Source: Dendrobium chrysotoxum
Taxonomy: Eukaryota > Streptophyta > Magnoliopsida > Asparagales > Orchidaceae
Direction: 5' to 3'
Length of the DNA: 64,000 bases
NCBI GenBank assembly: GCA_019925795.1
Contig: CM034311.1
Location: 5,566,126-5,630,125 of the forward strand
A program made the translations under genes and the position numbers. The stretch's first letter is position 1, and each line of letters begins with the position of its first letter. The notes under the pieces were generated by a model. That model was given only the letters and a program-made list of their open reading frames with translations, was not told the DNA's origin and searched no databases. Of this stretch, positions 34,503 to 46,400 are shown piece after piece.

Positions 34503-36461
34503 ATGATCGAAACCCAGGTAAGGGAGGCCTTAGCCCACTCTCAAGGGACTGCATCTATTCCAAAGGGTAGACCTTACCCTGAAGAATATGATTTAGTCGC
34601 TTATCCTAAAGGCTTTGTGCCACCTTCATTCAAAGTTTTTAGTGGGTTAGAAAACCCAAGACAACACCTAGCCCACTTCCGAGCGAGCTGTTGCAACGCA
34701 GGAGGGTCAGATGCTCTACTCTTTCATTAGTTTGTGAGTAGTCTATCCGGTATTACTTTTGAGTGGTACACAGACCTACCAAATGGTTCAGTGAAAACTT
34801 TCACAGAGCTCGAGAGTCTATTCTTAAAGAGATTCTCAGGAGCTCAGCAGCGTGTAACCGTTGGTGATCTCGTCATTGAAAAACAAAAGCTGGGATAGTC
34901 TTTGGTTAAGTACATCTTGAGGTGGCGAAACCTCTCGATGAAGTATGAACCCCAGTTGCAAGAGCAACATATAGTGGAGATTCTTTTAAAGAATATCCAT
35001 GGGCCTATTGCTTTTTTTCTGAAGGGTTTCACTATCAAAACCTTCGTAAAACTTTTGAATAAGGCTAGTAATCTACAGGAAGAGGCTTCTAAAATGCCAT
35101 TCCTGAAGGATTCTACTTAGGAAAAGAAAGCTAGTAAACCATTGAAGTCCTTTAAAAAGAGAGAAGCAATGGTTTCAACAATCGATAAGGGGAAGAAACC
35201 AGTGAACGTTCAGTCCAGTAATCCTCCAATGCAACAAACTCAGAAATCTCCACCTTTTCAGGTAACTTCTCAACCTACAAGAGATTCTCACCTGACTTCT
35301 TTTAAAGAGAGATTGGCCCGTACATATCCATTTAAATGGGAGTCGGTGAGAAAGATCTTTAAAAGTCTTCAGAAGAAGCCAGATTTTCGATTGTTGGAGG
35401 CCAAGAAGTCGGAAGAGGCAAATAAGAAGGATGATCCAATTTTTTGCCTCTACCATCGCATGTTAGGCCACACAATTGAAGACTGCATTGTCTTCAAGGA
35501 CTGGCTAGAAAAGAGTTTTCATCAAGGTAACATTATAATTCCAAAGGAGTACCTGGTTGATCCGGATTAGGGGTCTGTCAAATTTATCTCACGTAAAAAT
35601 TCTAACTCTTCTCTGTCTATTGAAGATGGTTGGGATATAGCACTATCCTGGACATTTAAAAAGTCAATTAATAAATCTTTTCATCTTTCTCAACAATTAC
35701 CGACGAGAGCCCGGGACCCGATCTGGAAGGTTGACCTCGAGGCTTCGCAGGAGGACGTTGGGACGGTTTCCTCTCCAGTAGTTGTAGGAACTACTATATT
35801 AAATGAAAAGAGTGAATCTTCTGTAGAGAGAAAATTTGTTGATGAGAGATCTGTACAAGTGATAGATGGTGGCTCAAAACCTCTTTCACCACTAAAATTA
35901 TCTGACTTTTACTTTGCCCCATCAAATATAAAGGGTAGAAAATTGAATAAAAGGTCTAATCCTTCTTCTCATATTTTGATGATTAATGTTGAGAATGAAA
36001 ACTTAAATGACTCTTCTATTGAAAACAATCAAGAACAAGCTGAGATCAATCAAGAAATTCAAACACTCAGCTCTCCAGATTTGACTCTTCAAGAGAGAAA
36101 CAAATCTGATATCTTATCAGATGGTGAAACCCCTGAAATTAACTTTTAAGGGAGTCCTATCATGATAGACTTTTCAGATTCAGACTCTCGCTTAGATAAT
36201 GATAATCAATTGCCTAAGGAGAGCATAGACTCCCCTGTAGTTTGTTCTTTCGATGAAGTCATGCAAGTATAACTACGTGGTGGCAAGGTCTTACCCCTTA
36301 GGCTACCTCCTCAAGATAAAGGAAAAGAAGTTGTTTCCGATGATCCAATTCAAATCCCTACTCAAAAATCAACTCCAATTCTTTCAAATCCATCGGATCT
36401 TAATGTTAATGTTCCAAGTGTTGATTACAATGTCTTAGCTCACCTTAGGAAGTTACCTACT
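34503..36461 (+). pseudogene. Element B gag (Tat/Ogre type)
   Basis: The capsid-type retrotransposon gag domain runs from about 34600 (YPKGFVPPSFKVFSG) through FEWYTDLPNGSVKTFTELE to about 35120. A zinc knuckle of the CX2HX4HX4C form typical of Tat gag (CLYHRMLGHTIEDC) is at 35445-35486. A serine/asparagine-rich linker in the same frame continues to the protease. Nonsense codons interrupt it at 34728, about 34897, 35118, about 35568, 36147 and about 36270. Gag would form the virus-like particle and bind element RNA. Confidence 0.8.
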
Positions 36462-37244
36462 ATGTTGAGCATTTATGATGCCCTTGTCCTTTCAAAAGAG
36501 ATGAGGGAGACTCTAATTAAAGCACTTCTCAACCCAGAGATTTGCTTAACTCAATTAGCTTCAACTTTCGAGGAAGAAGCTTTGTACTATAAAGAAATCC
36601 CTGGGGATACCTTCTCTGATGAAGATTTACTCCTTGGAACTGTTGACCACAATCGTCTACTTTACATCACCATAAATGTGGGCAAGTTTAAGTTATCAAG
36701 AGTTCTCATTGATCCGGGTGCATCGGTCAATGTGATGAACATAAAGACTCTCGTATACCTTAGAATTGATACTAGTAAGCTCTTAACTGACAAGTTAGTG
36801 CTTTGTGGGTTCAATGAAAAGGGCGAGAAGGCTTTAGGTTCTATTACCCTTCTTCTAGAGATATGAGAATTGAAAACTGAAGCAAAATTTTATATAATCG
36901 ATTCGGCGACGTACTTTAACGCTCTCCTAGGAAGGCCCTAGATCCATGAGTACATGATGGTTCCTTCTACACTACATCAATGCATCAAGTACCAACGAGA
37001 TGACATTGAGTTTGAAATTAAGGGTGATCTGCAACCATTCTCTATTCACGAGGTCGGGATATATGAGGATGCGACATACTACATACCTAAAGGGTCCACC
37101 ACTTGTTCTAAGGTAGAGATCAACGTTAAGGAGGGAAAAGCAGAAAGCCAAAGTTCAAAAGAAATTCAGAGATTGAGAAAAGAAAAAAAATCAAAAGTCA
37201 AAAGAAACAAAATTCAAGTAGTGAAGATGACGTCGAGCGTGTGA
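36462..37244 (+). pseudogene. Element B aspartic protease
   Basis: It is in the same phase as gag. The retropepsin active-site loop reads DPGAS (36711-36725), where DTGAS or DSGAS is common; the aspartate is kept. Upstream is an acidic stretch with YYKEIPGDTFSDEDLLLGT. Downstream is the GRP/IHE segment and STLHQCIKY (about 36966-36992), typical of Tat polyproteins. Stops lie at 36864-36866 and about 36939. The frame ends at 37244 and coding shifts by one phase just before. Confidence 0.8.
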
Positions 37245-38130
37245 TCTTTAGGCCTCTGAACATTTTACCTCAAAGAGGTGGGAGGATGGCCCAAAGAGCA
37301 CGCGGTCGAGGCCGCCCTTCAGTTGAGAAAAGAAATTCCCTGGTCTACATCGAACTTGAAACAAGTTCTGATGAAGATTCAAGAAAAAGGGGTGCCATAT
37401 TTGCTTTTGACTATACAAAAATCAATCCTCTTTCGAAGTTTGATCTCACTTTAGAATCGGATAGCGACCAAGAGGGTACAAAATTAAAAGTTCAAAGTGA
37501 CGAGCTTGAATTGAGTCTATATGAAAAGCTTAATAGAACGGTTGAATCCTTAACCTTAACCCCACTGTCTGCTGACAGGGTCTCAGGGTTAGTGACTAAG
37601 GATGCCCCTAACTTAGATGGAGAAGTGAGAAAAGTCCAGAAGTTCTTCCCTGGCTCTTCCTCCTCAAGGAATGAAGATGATGTAATCCTTGAGGAGGCAA
37701 ATTTTAATGAATTAATTGAATTACCTTTTGGCTACTTTCCTGCTGGTGTTAAATCTCTTATCTCTAAAGGTTTTGCTCCGAGTCAATGGACTAAGGGTCA
37801 GGCTAGATACCACGAAAGTCTTTGGAATTCAAAATTTAATAAACATTGGACCAGTGGTATCGGTTTTGGTACCGTTAGATCATTTGACAATGACGAATTT
37901 TGTCTAATGATAATAGTCATCCTGAATTTAAAAATGTCCCTACTGAAGTCATTGATTCATTCGATGGACTTTGTTTGGAGACTTTAGATGATTCTGACGA
38001 ACTTCAGGTTTGGGATGCACCCCCTGAATTCGAAGAAGAAATTAAATCAACAGTCGATGAACTTAAAGAAATTAACCTTTAAACAGAGGATGACCCTCAC
38101 CCCACTTTCATAAGTTCTTTGTTGAGTGAG
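37205..38130 (+). pseudogene. Element B linker between protease and RT
   Basis: An open stretch of 248 codons (37241-37987) starts in a basic QRARGRGRP motif, then has an acidic/serine-rich part and a conserved-looking end (ELPFGYFPAGVKSLISKGF, about 37719-37775). It shifts phase near 37900 and continues to 38082 with an acidic segment. No known catalytic domain is recognised. It belongs to the polyprotein by position. Confidence 0.65.
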
Positions 38131-39060
38131 GATGAGTCTAAGGATCTAATTCAACTTCTATCTGAGTTTAAAGATTGCTTCACTTGGACATACGATGAAA
38201 TGTCGGGTTGTCCGCTGATGTAGCAGTCCATAAACATGGAATCCGTCATGATGATATTCCTGTTAAGCAAGCTCCACTACGCATGCGTCTAGAGATCGAA
38301 CAATAAGTCATTTCTGAAGTCAAGAAGTTGGCTGAGGCTAGATTTATTTGAGAGGAATAATATCCCTCTTGGGTAGCTAGCGTCGTGCCAATTCGAAAGA
38401 AGAACGGTCAAATCCGAGTCTGTGTTGACTATAGAGACCTTAATAAGGCATGTCTTAAGGATGAATTTCCTTTGCCAATCCTAGAACTTATGGTGGACAT
38501 TGCCTCTTTGCACGTCATTTTCTCCATTATGGATGGCTCGTCTTGTTAAAATCAAATCAAGATGGCCCCAGAAGATGAGAGAAACACTGTATTCAGAAGT
38601 CCTATAGGGATCTTTTGTTATAAAGTGATGCCCTTTGGCCTCAAAAATACTGGTGCAACCTACCAGCGGGACATGACTCATATCTTTGATAACATAATAC
38701 ATAATCAAGTCAAATGTTACATCGACAATTTAGTTGTCAAGAGCAGAGTGAAAGAGGCTCATCTTTATGACTTAAGAACTTTCTTTGAGCGGTTGCGCCG
38801 CTATGACCTTAAAATAAATCATTTGAAGTGCGCTTTCGGCGTCACATCAGGGAAATTCTTAGGTTTCATAGTCAGGCACCGTGGAATTGAAATTGATCCT
38901 GCCAAAATTGAAGCTATCTTAAATATGCCGCCTCCTAAGAGTCTCACTCAACTGAGATCTCTCCAGGGTAGGCAGGCGTATATAAGAAGATTCATTTCCA
39001 ATCTTTCTGGAAGATGTTAACCATTCTTTATCCTGGCTAAAAAGGATGCCAAATTCATTT
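38131..39060 (+). pseudogene. Element B reverse transcriptase (YIDD changed to YIDN)
   Basis: The RT fingers/palm motifs are visible: PIRKKNGQIRVCVDYRDLNKA (about 38390-38450), PFGLKNTGATYQR (about 38631-38670), and the catalytic loop, which reads YIDN (38718-38729) instead of YIDD or YVDD. The last aspartate codon has a G-to-A change. GKFLGFIVRHRGIEIDPAKI follows (about 38850-38910). There is a frameshift near 38205 and stops at about 38291, 38348, 38360, 38547, 39018 and 39060. The enzyme would be inactive. Confidence 0.85.
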
Positions 39061-39575
39061 AGGATGAGAGATGTCAAAATGCTTTCGAAAATATCAAACA
39101 AAACTTGACAAATCTTCCACTTTTGGCAGCCCCCATTCCGGGGAGACCCTTAATCCTTTACACCGCAGCCCTTGACGAATCTCTCGGGGCCCTTCTAGCT
39201 CAAATTAATGATGATGAGAAAGAGAACGCTCTCTACTACCTGTGTCGAAGATTACTTCCAACGGAAATCAGTTATCCTGCAATTGAGAAACATTGTCTTG
39301 CCTTAGTTTTTGCAGTACAAAAATTAAGGCATTACATGCTTTCTCATCAAGTTAGTTTGATTTCTAGTGTCAACCCCCTGCAATATCTTATGACCCGGCC
39401 CACATTGTCAGTACATCTAGCTCGTTCGTCTATGATATTTCTTCAATTTGAAATCACTATCATTCCCCTGCATGCTGTGAAAGGGCAGGCCGTCGCCGAC
39501 TTCATTGCGGCACACCCACTACCGGCGGAATCTCCTCTAAATGATGATTTACCTGACGAGCAAATCATGAGTTTT
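39061..39575 (+). pseudogene. Element B first RNase H domain (gypsy type)
   Basis: It continues in phase from RT. The motif around LYTAALDESLGALLAQ (about 39160-39205) is the usual start of a gypsy RNase H. ISYPAIEKHCLALVFAVQKLRHYM (39270-39340) gives the conserved E-K-CLAL core, and a VKGQAVADFIA end lies at about 39475-39510. It has few breaks. It would degrade RNA in RNA-DNA hybrids during replication. Confidence 0.82.
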
Positions 39576-40305
39576 GAGGAATCCAATACTCAAACCTGGA
39601 AAATATATTTTGATGGTGTAGCATCCTCTCAACGGGGCAAAACACCACAATCTACTATTCCTGGAAAAGTCAGAGTCGGTCTGGTTTTCATAATACCAGA
39701 TAAGGAAATGATGCACTTTTCCTACCATTTATGAGAACTTTATACGAACAACGAGGCTGAGTATGAAGCTTTGATAACTGGCTTGGAACTTGCAATCCTA
39801 ATGGAGATTAAAGAGATTAAGATCTATGGTGACTCTCAACTGGTGATCAACCAGGTTGCAGGGACCTATAAGGTCTTGAATCCTAAACTCTTGAAATATC
39901 ACCAATACACAATACACTTACTTGAGAAAATTTTTGTTGTAACTATGTGTAGGGTTCCTCGTGGAAGCAATTTCTCGGTGGATGCCCTAACAAAGCTTGC
40001 AAAGGAATTTGCTTGCCCAGAAGAAGACTTCATCCCTATAGAAGTTCAGGGTCGTCAAGTCCTGTTTCCTATAGATATGAAGTACCTCAACAAACAATCT
40101 TCCCAGGTCCTTTCTACCTGTTCTGCAGTTGATGAAGAAGAAGATTGGAGACAACCGATAATCAAATATCTGCAAGAAGGCAAGCTTCCCCACGACAGGT
40201 CTTTTGCCAATCAAATCAAGAAATGCGCCCTATCATATGCACTAGTCAACGATACGTTGTACCGACGATCGTTCGATCAGATGTGGCTCCGTTGTTTAGA
40301 AAAAT
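39576..40305 (+). pseudogene. Element B second RNase H domain (archaeal-like), Tat hallmark
   Basis: A second RNase H begins WKIYFDGVASS (about 39597) and continues with NNEAEYEALITGLELA (about 39747-39795), KIYGDSQLVINQVAG (about 39820-39862) and a GSNFSVDALTKLA end (about 39963-40000): the D-E-D-D pattern of a complete RNase H fold. A TGA at 39732 splits it. Two RNase H domains in a row before integrase are the recognised hallmark of the Tat clade and are the main basis for naming the family. The tail to 40305 leads to integrase. Confidence 0.85.
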
Positions 40306-41396
40306 GAGAGGCCCTAAAGATCATTAACGAAGTCCATGCTGGATTGTGCGGTGCTCATCAATCGAGTCCTAAGATGAAAATGAAAATCAAAATACTTGGC
40401 TACTACTGGCCTATGATGATTGACGATTGCATGAAAATTGCAAAATATTATCATCAGTGCCAGGTTCATGGTGTGGTCTTACATCAGCCGCCTAATATGT
40501 TGCATCCTACGATAGCTTCGTGGCCTTTCGAAAGTTGGGGTATAGATATCATCGGGCCAATTGACCCTCCTTCTTTAAGGGGTCATCGCTTCATCTTAGC
40601 AGCGACTGATTACTTTTCAAAGTGGGCAGAAGCAGTTCCACCAAGAAATGTAACATCACACCATGTAATGAAATTCTTTCGTGACCATATCGTATATCGA
40701 TTCGACGTACCCCGCAGAATCATATCCAATAATGGGTCCACTTTTAAGTCTACAAAAATTAACAACTTTACAAGTCACCACGGTATTGATTGGAGATACT
40801 CAATGATCTATTACCCACGTGCTAATGGATTGGCTGAGGCCTTTAATAAAACCCTGGTACAAATCATCAAAAAGACCCTGGATGATAATAAACGTCAGTG
40901 GGATGAGAGGTTGGTGGAAGCTTTGTGGGCCTACAGGACCACATATCGAACCCCGACCCAATCCACACCGTTTGTACTAGTGTATGGGTCTGAGGCCGTA
41001 CTCCCTCTAGAAATTTAAATCCCTTCGCTCAGAATTGTAGTCCAAAATCAGATCACAACAGAACAGAATACACAACTTTGACTTGAAGAACTTGAAGGTC
41101 TTGAAGAACGTCGTCTCCAAGCCCAGCAAAATTTAGAACTCTATAAAGTCAGAATGGTTCAAGCTCATGATAAGTTAGTGCGACCTAGAACCTTCTGAGT
41201 AGGCGACTTGGTCTTGGTTCTTTGGAGGCCTATTTTAGCCTACCGAAAGCTCGACGGGAAGTTTAAACCAACCTGGGAAGGACCCTTCGTAGTAGAAATA
41301 GTCTACGAAGGAGGCTTGTATCAGCTAGTGGATTGAAAAGGAAATCACCCAATGCTTCACGTAAATGGGCGATTCCTGAAGAAATACTTTGCTTGA
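40306..41396 (+). pseudogene. Element B integrase (one catalytic Asp lost)
   Basis: A zinc-binding region with HAGLCGAHQS (about 40333) and CQVHG (about 40458) is followed by the catalytic core: GIDIIGP (about 40540-40560), SNNGSTF (40725-40745) and the glutamate in GLAEAFNKT (40836-40838). The residue normally aspartate in SDNG is asparagine (codon 40728-40730). Spacing to the glutamate is the expected 35 residues. The C-terminal GDLVLVLWRP and KLDGKFKPTWEGPF segments run to a TGA at 41394-41396. Stops lie at 40305, 41016, about 41079, about 41199 and about 41334. There is no chromodomain, as expected outside chromoviruses. Confidence 0.85.
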
Positions 41397-41605
41397 TGTA
41401 GCTTGAATTTCAAATCAATAAAATTTTCAAATTTTAAATCTTTTCAACTCAGTGTTGTTCAAGTTTTTCATTTTAAAATTTTAGTTCTCTTCTCTTAAGG
41501 TTAGATATAAGTGACTATGCTTTCTCACCTTAAGATTAGATCTTTTAGTGATGGATAACGCTTTCTACAGCACCATCCTAATTTCAAAATTCAAAATTAA
41601 AATTT
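41397..41605 (+). other. Element B post-pol spacer with first module B hairpin
   Basis: About 200 bases follow the pol stop. They hold an 8-bp inverted repeat CTTAAGGT/ACCTTAAG (about 41496-41533) and a module B stem-loop whose outer arm is TTAG/CTAA (about 41548-41582), a compensated variant of CTAG/CTAG. No gene. Confidence 0.65.
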
Positions 41606-42240
41606 GATCCTCTATGTAGAGTAAGTTTTATCTGCATATGATCATCCAGATCTGATCCTCTATGTGAAGTTTCTTTCACATACGATCATTCCAGACTCGA
41701 TCCTCTATGTATAGCAAATTTCCTCTACATATGATCATCCAGATCTAATCCTCTATATGAAGCAAGTTTCCTTCTCACATGATCATTCCAAACTCGATCC
41801 TCTGTATAGAGCAAGTTTCCTCTACACATGATCATCCAGACTCGATCCTTTATGTTAAGCAAGTTTCCTTCACATACGATCACTCCAGACTCGATCCTCT
41901 GTGTAGAGAAAGTTTTCTTACACATGATCATCCAGACTCGATCCTCTGTGTAGAGAAAGTTTTCTTACACATGATCATCCAGACTCGATCCTCTGTGTGA
42001 AGCAAGTTTCCTTCACATACGATCATTCCAGATCTGATCCTCTGTGTAGAGCAAGTTTTCTCTATACATGATCATTCCATACCCGATCCTCTATATAGAG
42101 CAAGTTTCCTCTATATACGATTATCCAGACCGGATCCTCTATGTAAAATAAGTTTTCTTTACATACGATCACTCCAGACCTGATTTTGTGCGAGGCCATG
42201 CTTCCTTCCCACAAGATCATTTGGTTTTCTTTTCCTTAAG
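41606..42240 (+). repeat. Element B 49-bp stem-loop array (module A)
   Basis: Twelve units start at 41606, 41654, 41699, 41747, 41796, 41844, 41893, 41940, 41987, 42036, 42085 and 42133 (45-49 bp apart), then a degenerate one. Two neighbouring units (41893 and 41940) are identical, a recent duplication. Examples of paired arms: TATATAGAG/CTCTATATA, TATGTAAAA/TTTTACATA-like, and GTGT...ACAC in the duplicated units. The decay is greater than in element A, but the design is the same. ORFs 41725-41931 and 41779-42000 are repeat translations. Confidence 0.9.
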
Positions 42241-43414
42241 GTTAGATTTGAGTCATCGTGCTTTTTATCCTTAGGATTAGATCTTCTAATGGTGGAGCAC
42301 GCCCTTTTTGGCACCATCCTAGATTTAAAATCCAGATCCGACCTTCTGTGGGAAGCAATGCTTCCTTCCCTCAGGGTCCTCCAGTCTTCTTTGCCTTAAG
42401 GACAGATGTGAGTCATCGCGCTGTCTTTCCTTAGGATTAGATCTACTAGTGATGGATAACGCCCTCTGCGGCACCATTCTAGTTTTAAAATCTAGATCCT
42501 TAAGCCTGATCTCCTATAAGAAATAATACCACCCTCCTATGAGATCATCTAGCTTTTCTTTTCCTCAGAGTAAGTATTCTCCTACTCTTAGGATTAGATT
42601 CCCCAGTGATGGAATAAGTCCCTTGTGGCACCGTCCTGGGTTCAATTTTAAACTTTCAAATCAAGCTTTTCTTTTCCTCAGAGTAAGTATTCTCCTTCTC
42701 TTAGGATCAGATTCCCCAGCGATGGAATAAGTCCTCTGTGGCATCGTCCTGGATTCAATTTCAAAATTCTAAAATCAAACTCTTTTCTCCTCAAGGTTAG
42801 GCTTCTCTCTTTCCTTTAAGAATAAAATCCCCAGTGATGGAATAAGTCCCCCCGTGGCACCGTCCTGGATTCAATCTCAAATCTTCAACTAGACCTTATT
42901 TTCGTTAAAGATAGATGCTTCCTTCCCTCAGGATTAAATCTACTAGTGGTAGAGTACACCCCTCGTGGCACTATCCTAGTATCAAATTTTAATTCGATCA
43001 TCTATAGTTAGAAGTTCTTCCTTCCTATATAATCATCCAGACCTTCTTTTCCTTAGAGTTAGATTTTTCTTCCCTTAGGACCAGATCTACTAGTGGTAGA
43101 GTACACTGTCCCCAGCACTACCCCAGTACCCTTTCAATTTCACTTTTCTAAGATTAGGATTTCCTTTTCTTTAGAATAAAATCTAGATTCAAACCTTTAA
43201 AGTTAGGAGTTCTTCCTTCCTATACAAACCTTCATAATTTCTTCTCCTTTAGGGATAGATTCTTCCTTTCCCTTAGGATTAGACCTACTAGTGGTAGAGT
43301 ACGCCTTCTATAGCATTACCCTAATATCTATTCAAACCCCGATTCCCCAGGGATAAATTTCTCTTTCCCTTAGGCTCAAAACTCCAGACTTGACTATTTT
43401 ATTCAGTCAACGCC
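42241..43414 (+). repeat. Element B 37-nt stem-loop array (module B)
   Basis: About eight copies of the CTAG/CCAG-type stem-loop occur from about 42286 to about 43325, with inner arms GGTGG/CCATC, GATGG/CCATT, GATGG/CCGTC, GGTAG/CTATC and GGTAG/CTACC. Companion hairpins between them match those of element A (for example AGAGTA/TACTCT near 42568-42595). The small ORF 42539-42730 is not supported. Confidence 0.82.
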
Positions 43415-43462
43415 AATATGTGCAATAGAACTTCATTCTATTACACATATTGGGGGTCCATT
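43415..43462 (+). promoter_or_regulatory. Element B terminal hairpin and polypurine tract
   Basis: AATATGTGCAATAGAA (43415-43430) pairs with TTCTATTACACATATT (43436-43451) around the loop CTTCA; GGGGG (43452-43456) follows directly. The LTR starts at 43463. Arms are identical to element A while the loop differs. Confidence 0.82.
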
Positions 43463-46400
43463 TGTTAACCTCATTTTTGTATGAGGTCAATAGGACCAAT
43501 CCAGACCTTAGGATCATTCTGATCTTAGATCAATCCTGACCCCAGATCAGTTTAACCCCTAGATCAATCTAGACTCTAGGATCTTCTTAGATTTCAGTCC
43601 CTAGGATCTACTCTAGACCCTAGGATTTCTTTAAGCTGATCTAGATTCTAGGATCTTCTTAGATTTTAGTCCCCAGGATCTACTTTAGACCCTAGGACTA
43701 CTTTAAGCTGATCTAGATTCTAGGACCTTCTTAGACTTCAATCCCTAGGATCTGCTCTAGACCCTATGATTCCTTCAAATTAATTTTGACCCTAGGATCT
43801 ATCTTATCTTAGCTAAATCCAGATTCAAATCAATCTTAATCCCATATTAATTTTAAACTCAGTTCAATTAAATTCTAGGCTAATTTAAATCCTAGGATCC
43901 TTTTAGGCTCCATCCCCTGAGATCTATTTAGGACCTAGGATTCTTCTAGATCATAGATCTTAGGATATCTAGACCTTGGGATCCTTATAGTCCCTAAATC
44001 CTAGGACTTTCCCATACCCTAGGTTTCTTTTAGATTCCAAAACCTTTTGGCCTCCCTAGGTCTTAGGAATTCTAGAAGACCCCAGACCTTAGGGTTTCTT
44101 AGACTCTAGAATCCTTCTAGATCATAGACCCTAGGATTCTTCTAAATCTTAGGCTTTAGGATCCAATATAGATCTTAGATTAATTCAGACCTGCATTCAA
44201 TTCAAACTCCAATCAAATCCAGACTTCAAACCCCTCAAAACCTTGAACCTATCCTGATTTCAATTCTACTTCAGACCTTGATCCTATCTCTGATCAAGCT
44301 TCAACCCTATCCTTTCACTTATGATCTTTAAATGATCATAAATTATTTGGGCAATTCAAACCCTATCATTCAAAATCAAAATCTAGCTCAAAACCAGATT
44401 TCCAGACTCAAATCCAATGCCAAAGGTCTAAGTCCTGAAAGCCTTTTCCAGTGAATCTTTGAACATTTTAAAACCCTATCAAATGACCTATGATTCAGGG
44501 TTTGTCAGTTCCACACTGATGTGACATGTATCTAAAGGAAACTCTCCAAATTTGAGCTCATTCTGAGGTCTCTAACCCTAGAAACTGAATTGAAATCCAA
44601 AGGCTGTAAAACCTTCAAATATTTACAGTCTATGCCACTGGACCTGCCACCCAGTGGATCCTGACCTTGGAGCCTTCTCCAAACCCTCAAACCCCTTCCA
44701 GACCCTTGAGTATAATCCATTGAGAAATAAACTGTATTTTGCTGGACTCAATTTGACCAGGGGTCAAAATGAGCAAAATACCCTAATGGGGTATAAATAG
44801 TCACTTTGAACCAAATGAGCTCCAAATCAAATGCAACCACCTCTAGCAAGTTTCAATCATTAAACCAAACCTGTTGGACCCAAAACTAGCCCCTTGGTCA
44901 ATTTGGTTGACCAAGTCAACCAGGTTGACCAAATAGGCCCTTTAGGGTCAAAATAGGTCATGTTGACCAAATGACCTCATCAGACCTTGGGACCACTTCC
45001 ATTGGCCTCCAAACATCATTTTAGATCTGTTGACCCCATTCCCAGACCCTGGACCCACCTGGTTAACCAAGTCAGCTAGGGTTGACCTAAAGACCCATTA
45101 AGGGCCTAAATAGGCCATTTTGACCCAAATGACCATTTTGATCCTTCAAAATACCTTCATTAAACTCCAAACATCAAATTAAATTCATTGGACACAAACC
45201 TAGGTTTTGGGTCAACCTGGTTGACCAAGTCAACCTAGGTTGACCCAAGTATCTCTTAAGGTTTCAAATGGATTATTTTAATCCCTCCAACATATTAAAC
45301 CCCTTTTAGATTTCAAATCAACTTCTAATCATGACCTAGATTTACCTTAGTTATTAGCCAATCAAACCCAAATCAAGTTGACTTAGTCAACTCATCCCTT
45401 TTAGTCAAACTCTATGTGGATTCAACCATATACCCATTTTAATATCTTTGAATTTCTTTACTTACTCTAAATAAGTCCAAGGCATTCTTTCATGCCAACT
45501 CACCATTTCATGTGTCATGTTGACTGGTCAAACCATCAACATGAACACTAAGAGTGGTCAAAAAGGAGTAAATGGTCCCTTAAGCTTAGTTCATTCCTTT
45601 TAAACCCCTCCAATTCATTATTCCAGTCCTTGATACCCCACTCCAAGCTAACTCAGCTTCCCATTGACTGTTGACTAGTCAACTTAGTCAATAAAAGCTT
45701 TCAAAAGGGTTTAGAGTAGTCAAAGTTGGTCAAATGACCTCTTAAGGCTAATACACTTTTCCCTAAATCATTCCATCTACTAGATCAGACTCTAGAAGGT
45801 TCTTAGAGACTACCCTAACCATTGTATTTAGATCCAACAGTCCTCAAGGTTCCATGTGTCCGTTAGAGGACAAAATGAACTTTCCATGTAATTGTCCTCT
45901 ATGTCCTTTGATTCCCCCTGCTCCCAACTACCCTCTTTACACTTGGCATCTATCTGGAGTCCAGACAAAGCGATCTCGACCGTCCAAATAGCCTAGGATC
46001 ACTTGAATAGGAAAAAAACCAAAAGATGAGCATTCATTCTCACCCTAACTCTCTCTCTCTCCAACCAGAGCTTCTAAGGCCTAGCCTCCAGTTCCTTGGA
46101 GCTCCCCAGACCTCTTCCTCACTCTCCAAGTGAAACCCAGCCGTGAGAAGACATCGCCGACGAGGCTCCGATCACCCCAAGCCCAATCAGTCCAAGGTGT
46201 TATACAGCTCAATCTAGAGAGCTTCAAGCAAGGACCTCAACTAGAGAAATAAGCGTGGACGGACTACAAGTTTAGAGCATCAAAAATTTCCAAAATCCAA
46301 CAGTTAGATTTCCTTAAAACCCTAACCCTAGATTATACACTTAGAGCTAAATAGCATCTTTTAAACTACATTTTAAACAAAAATACTTATTCCACATTAT

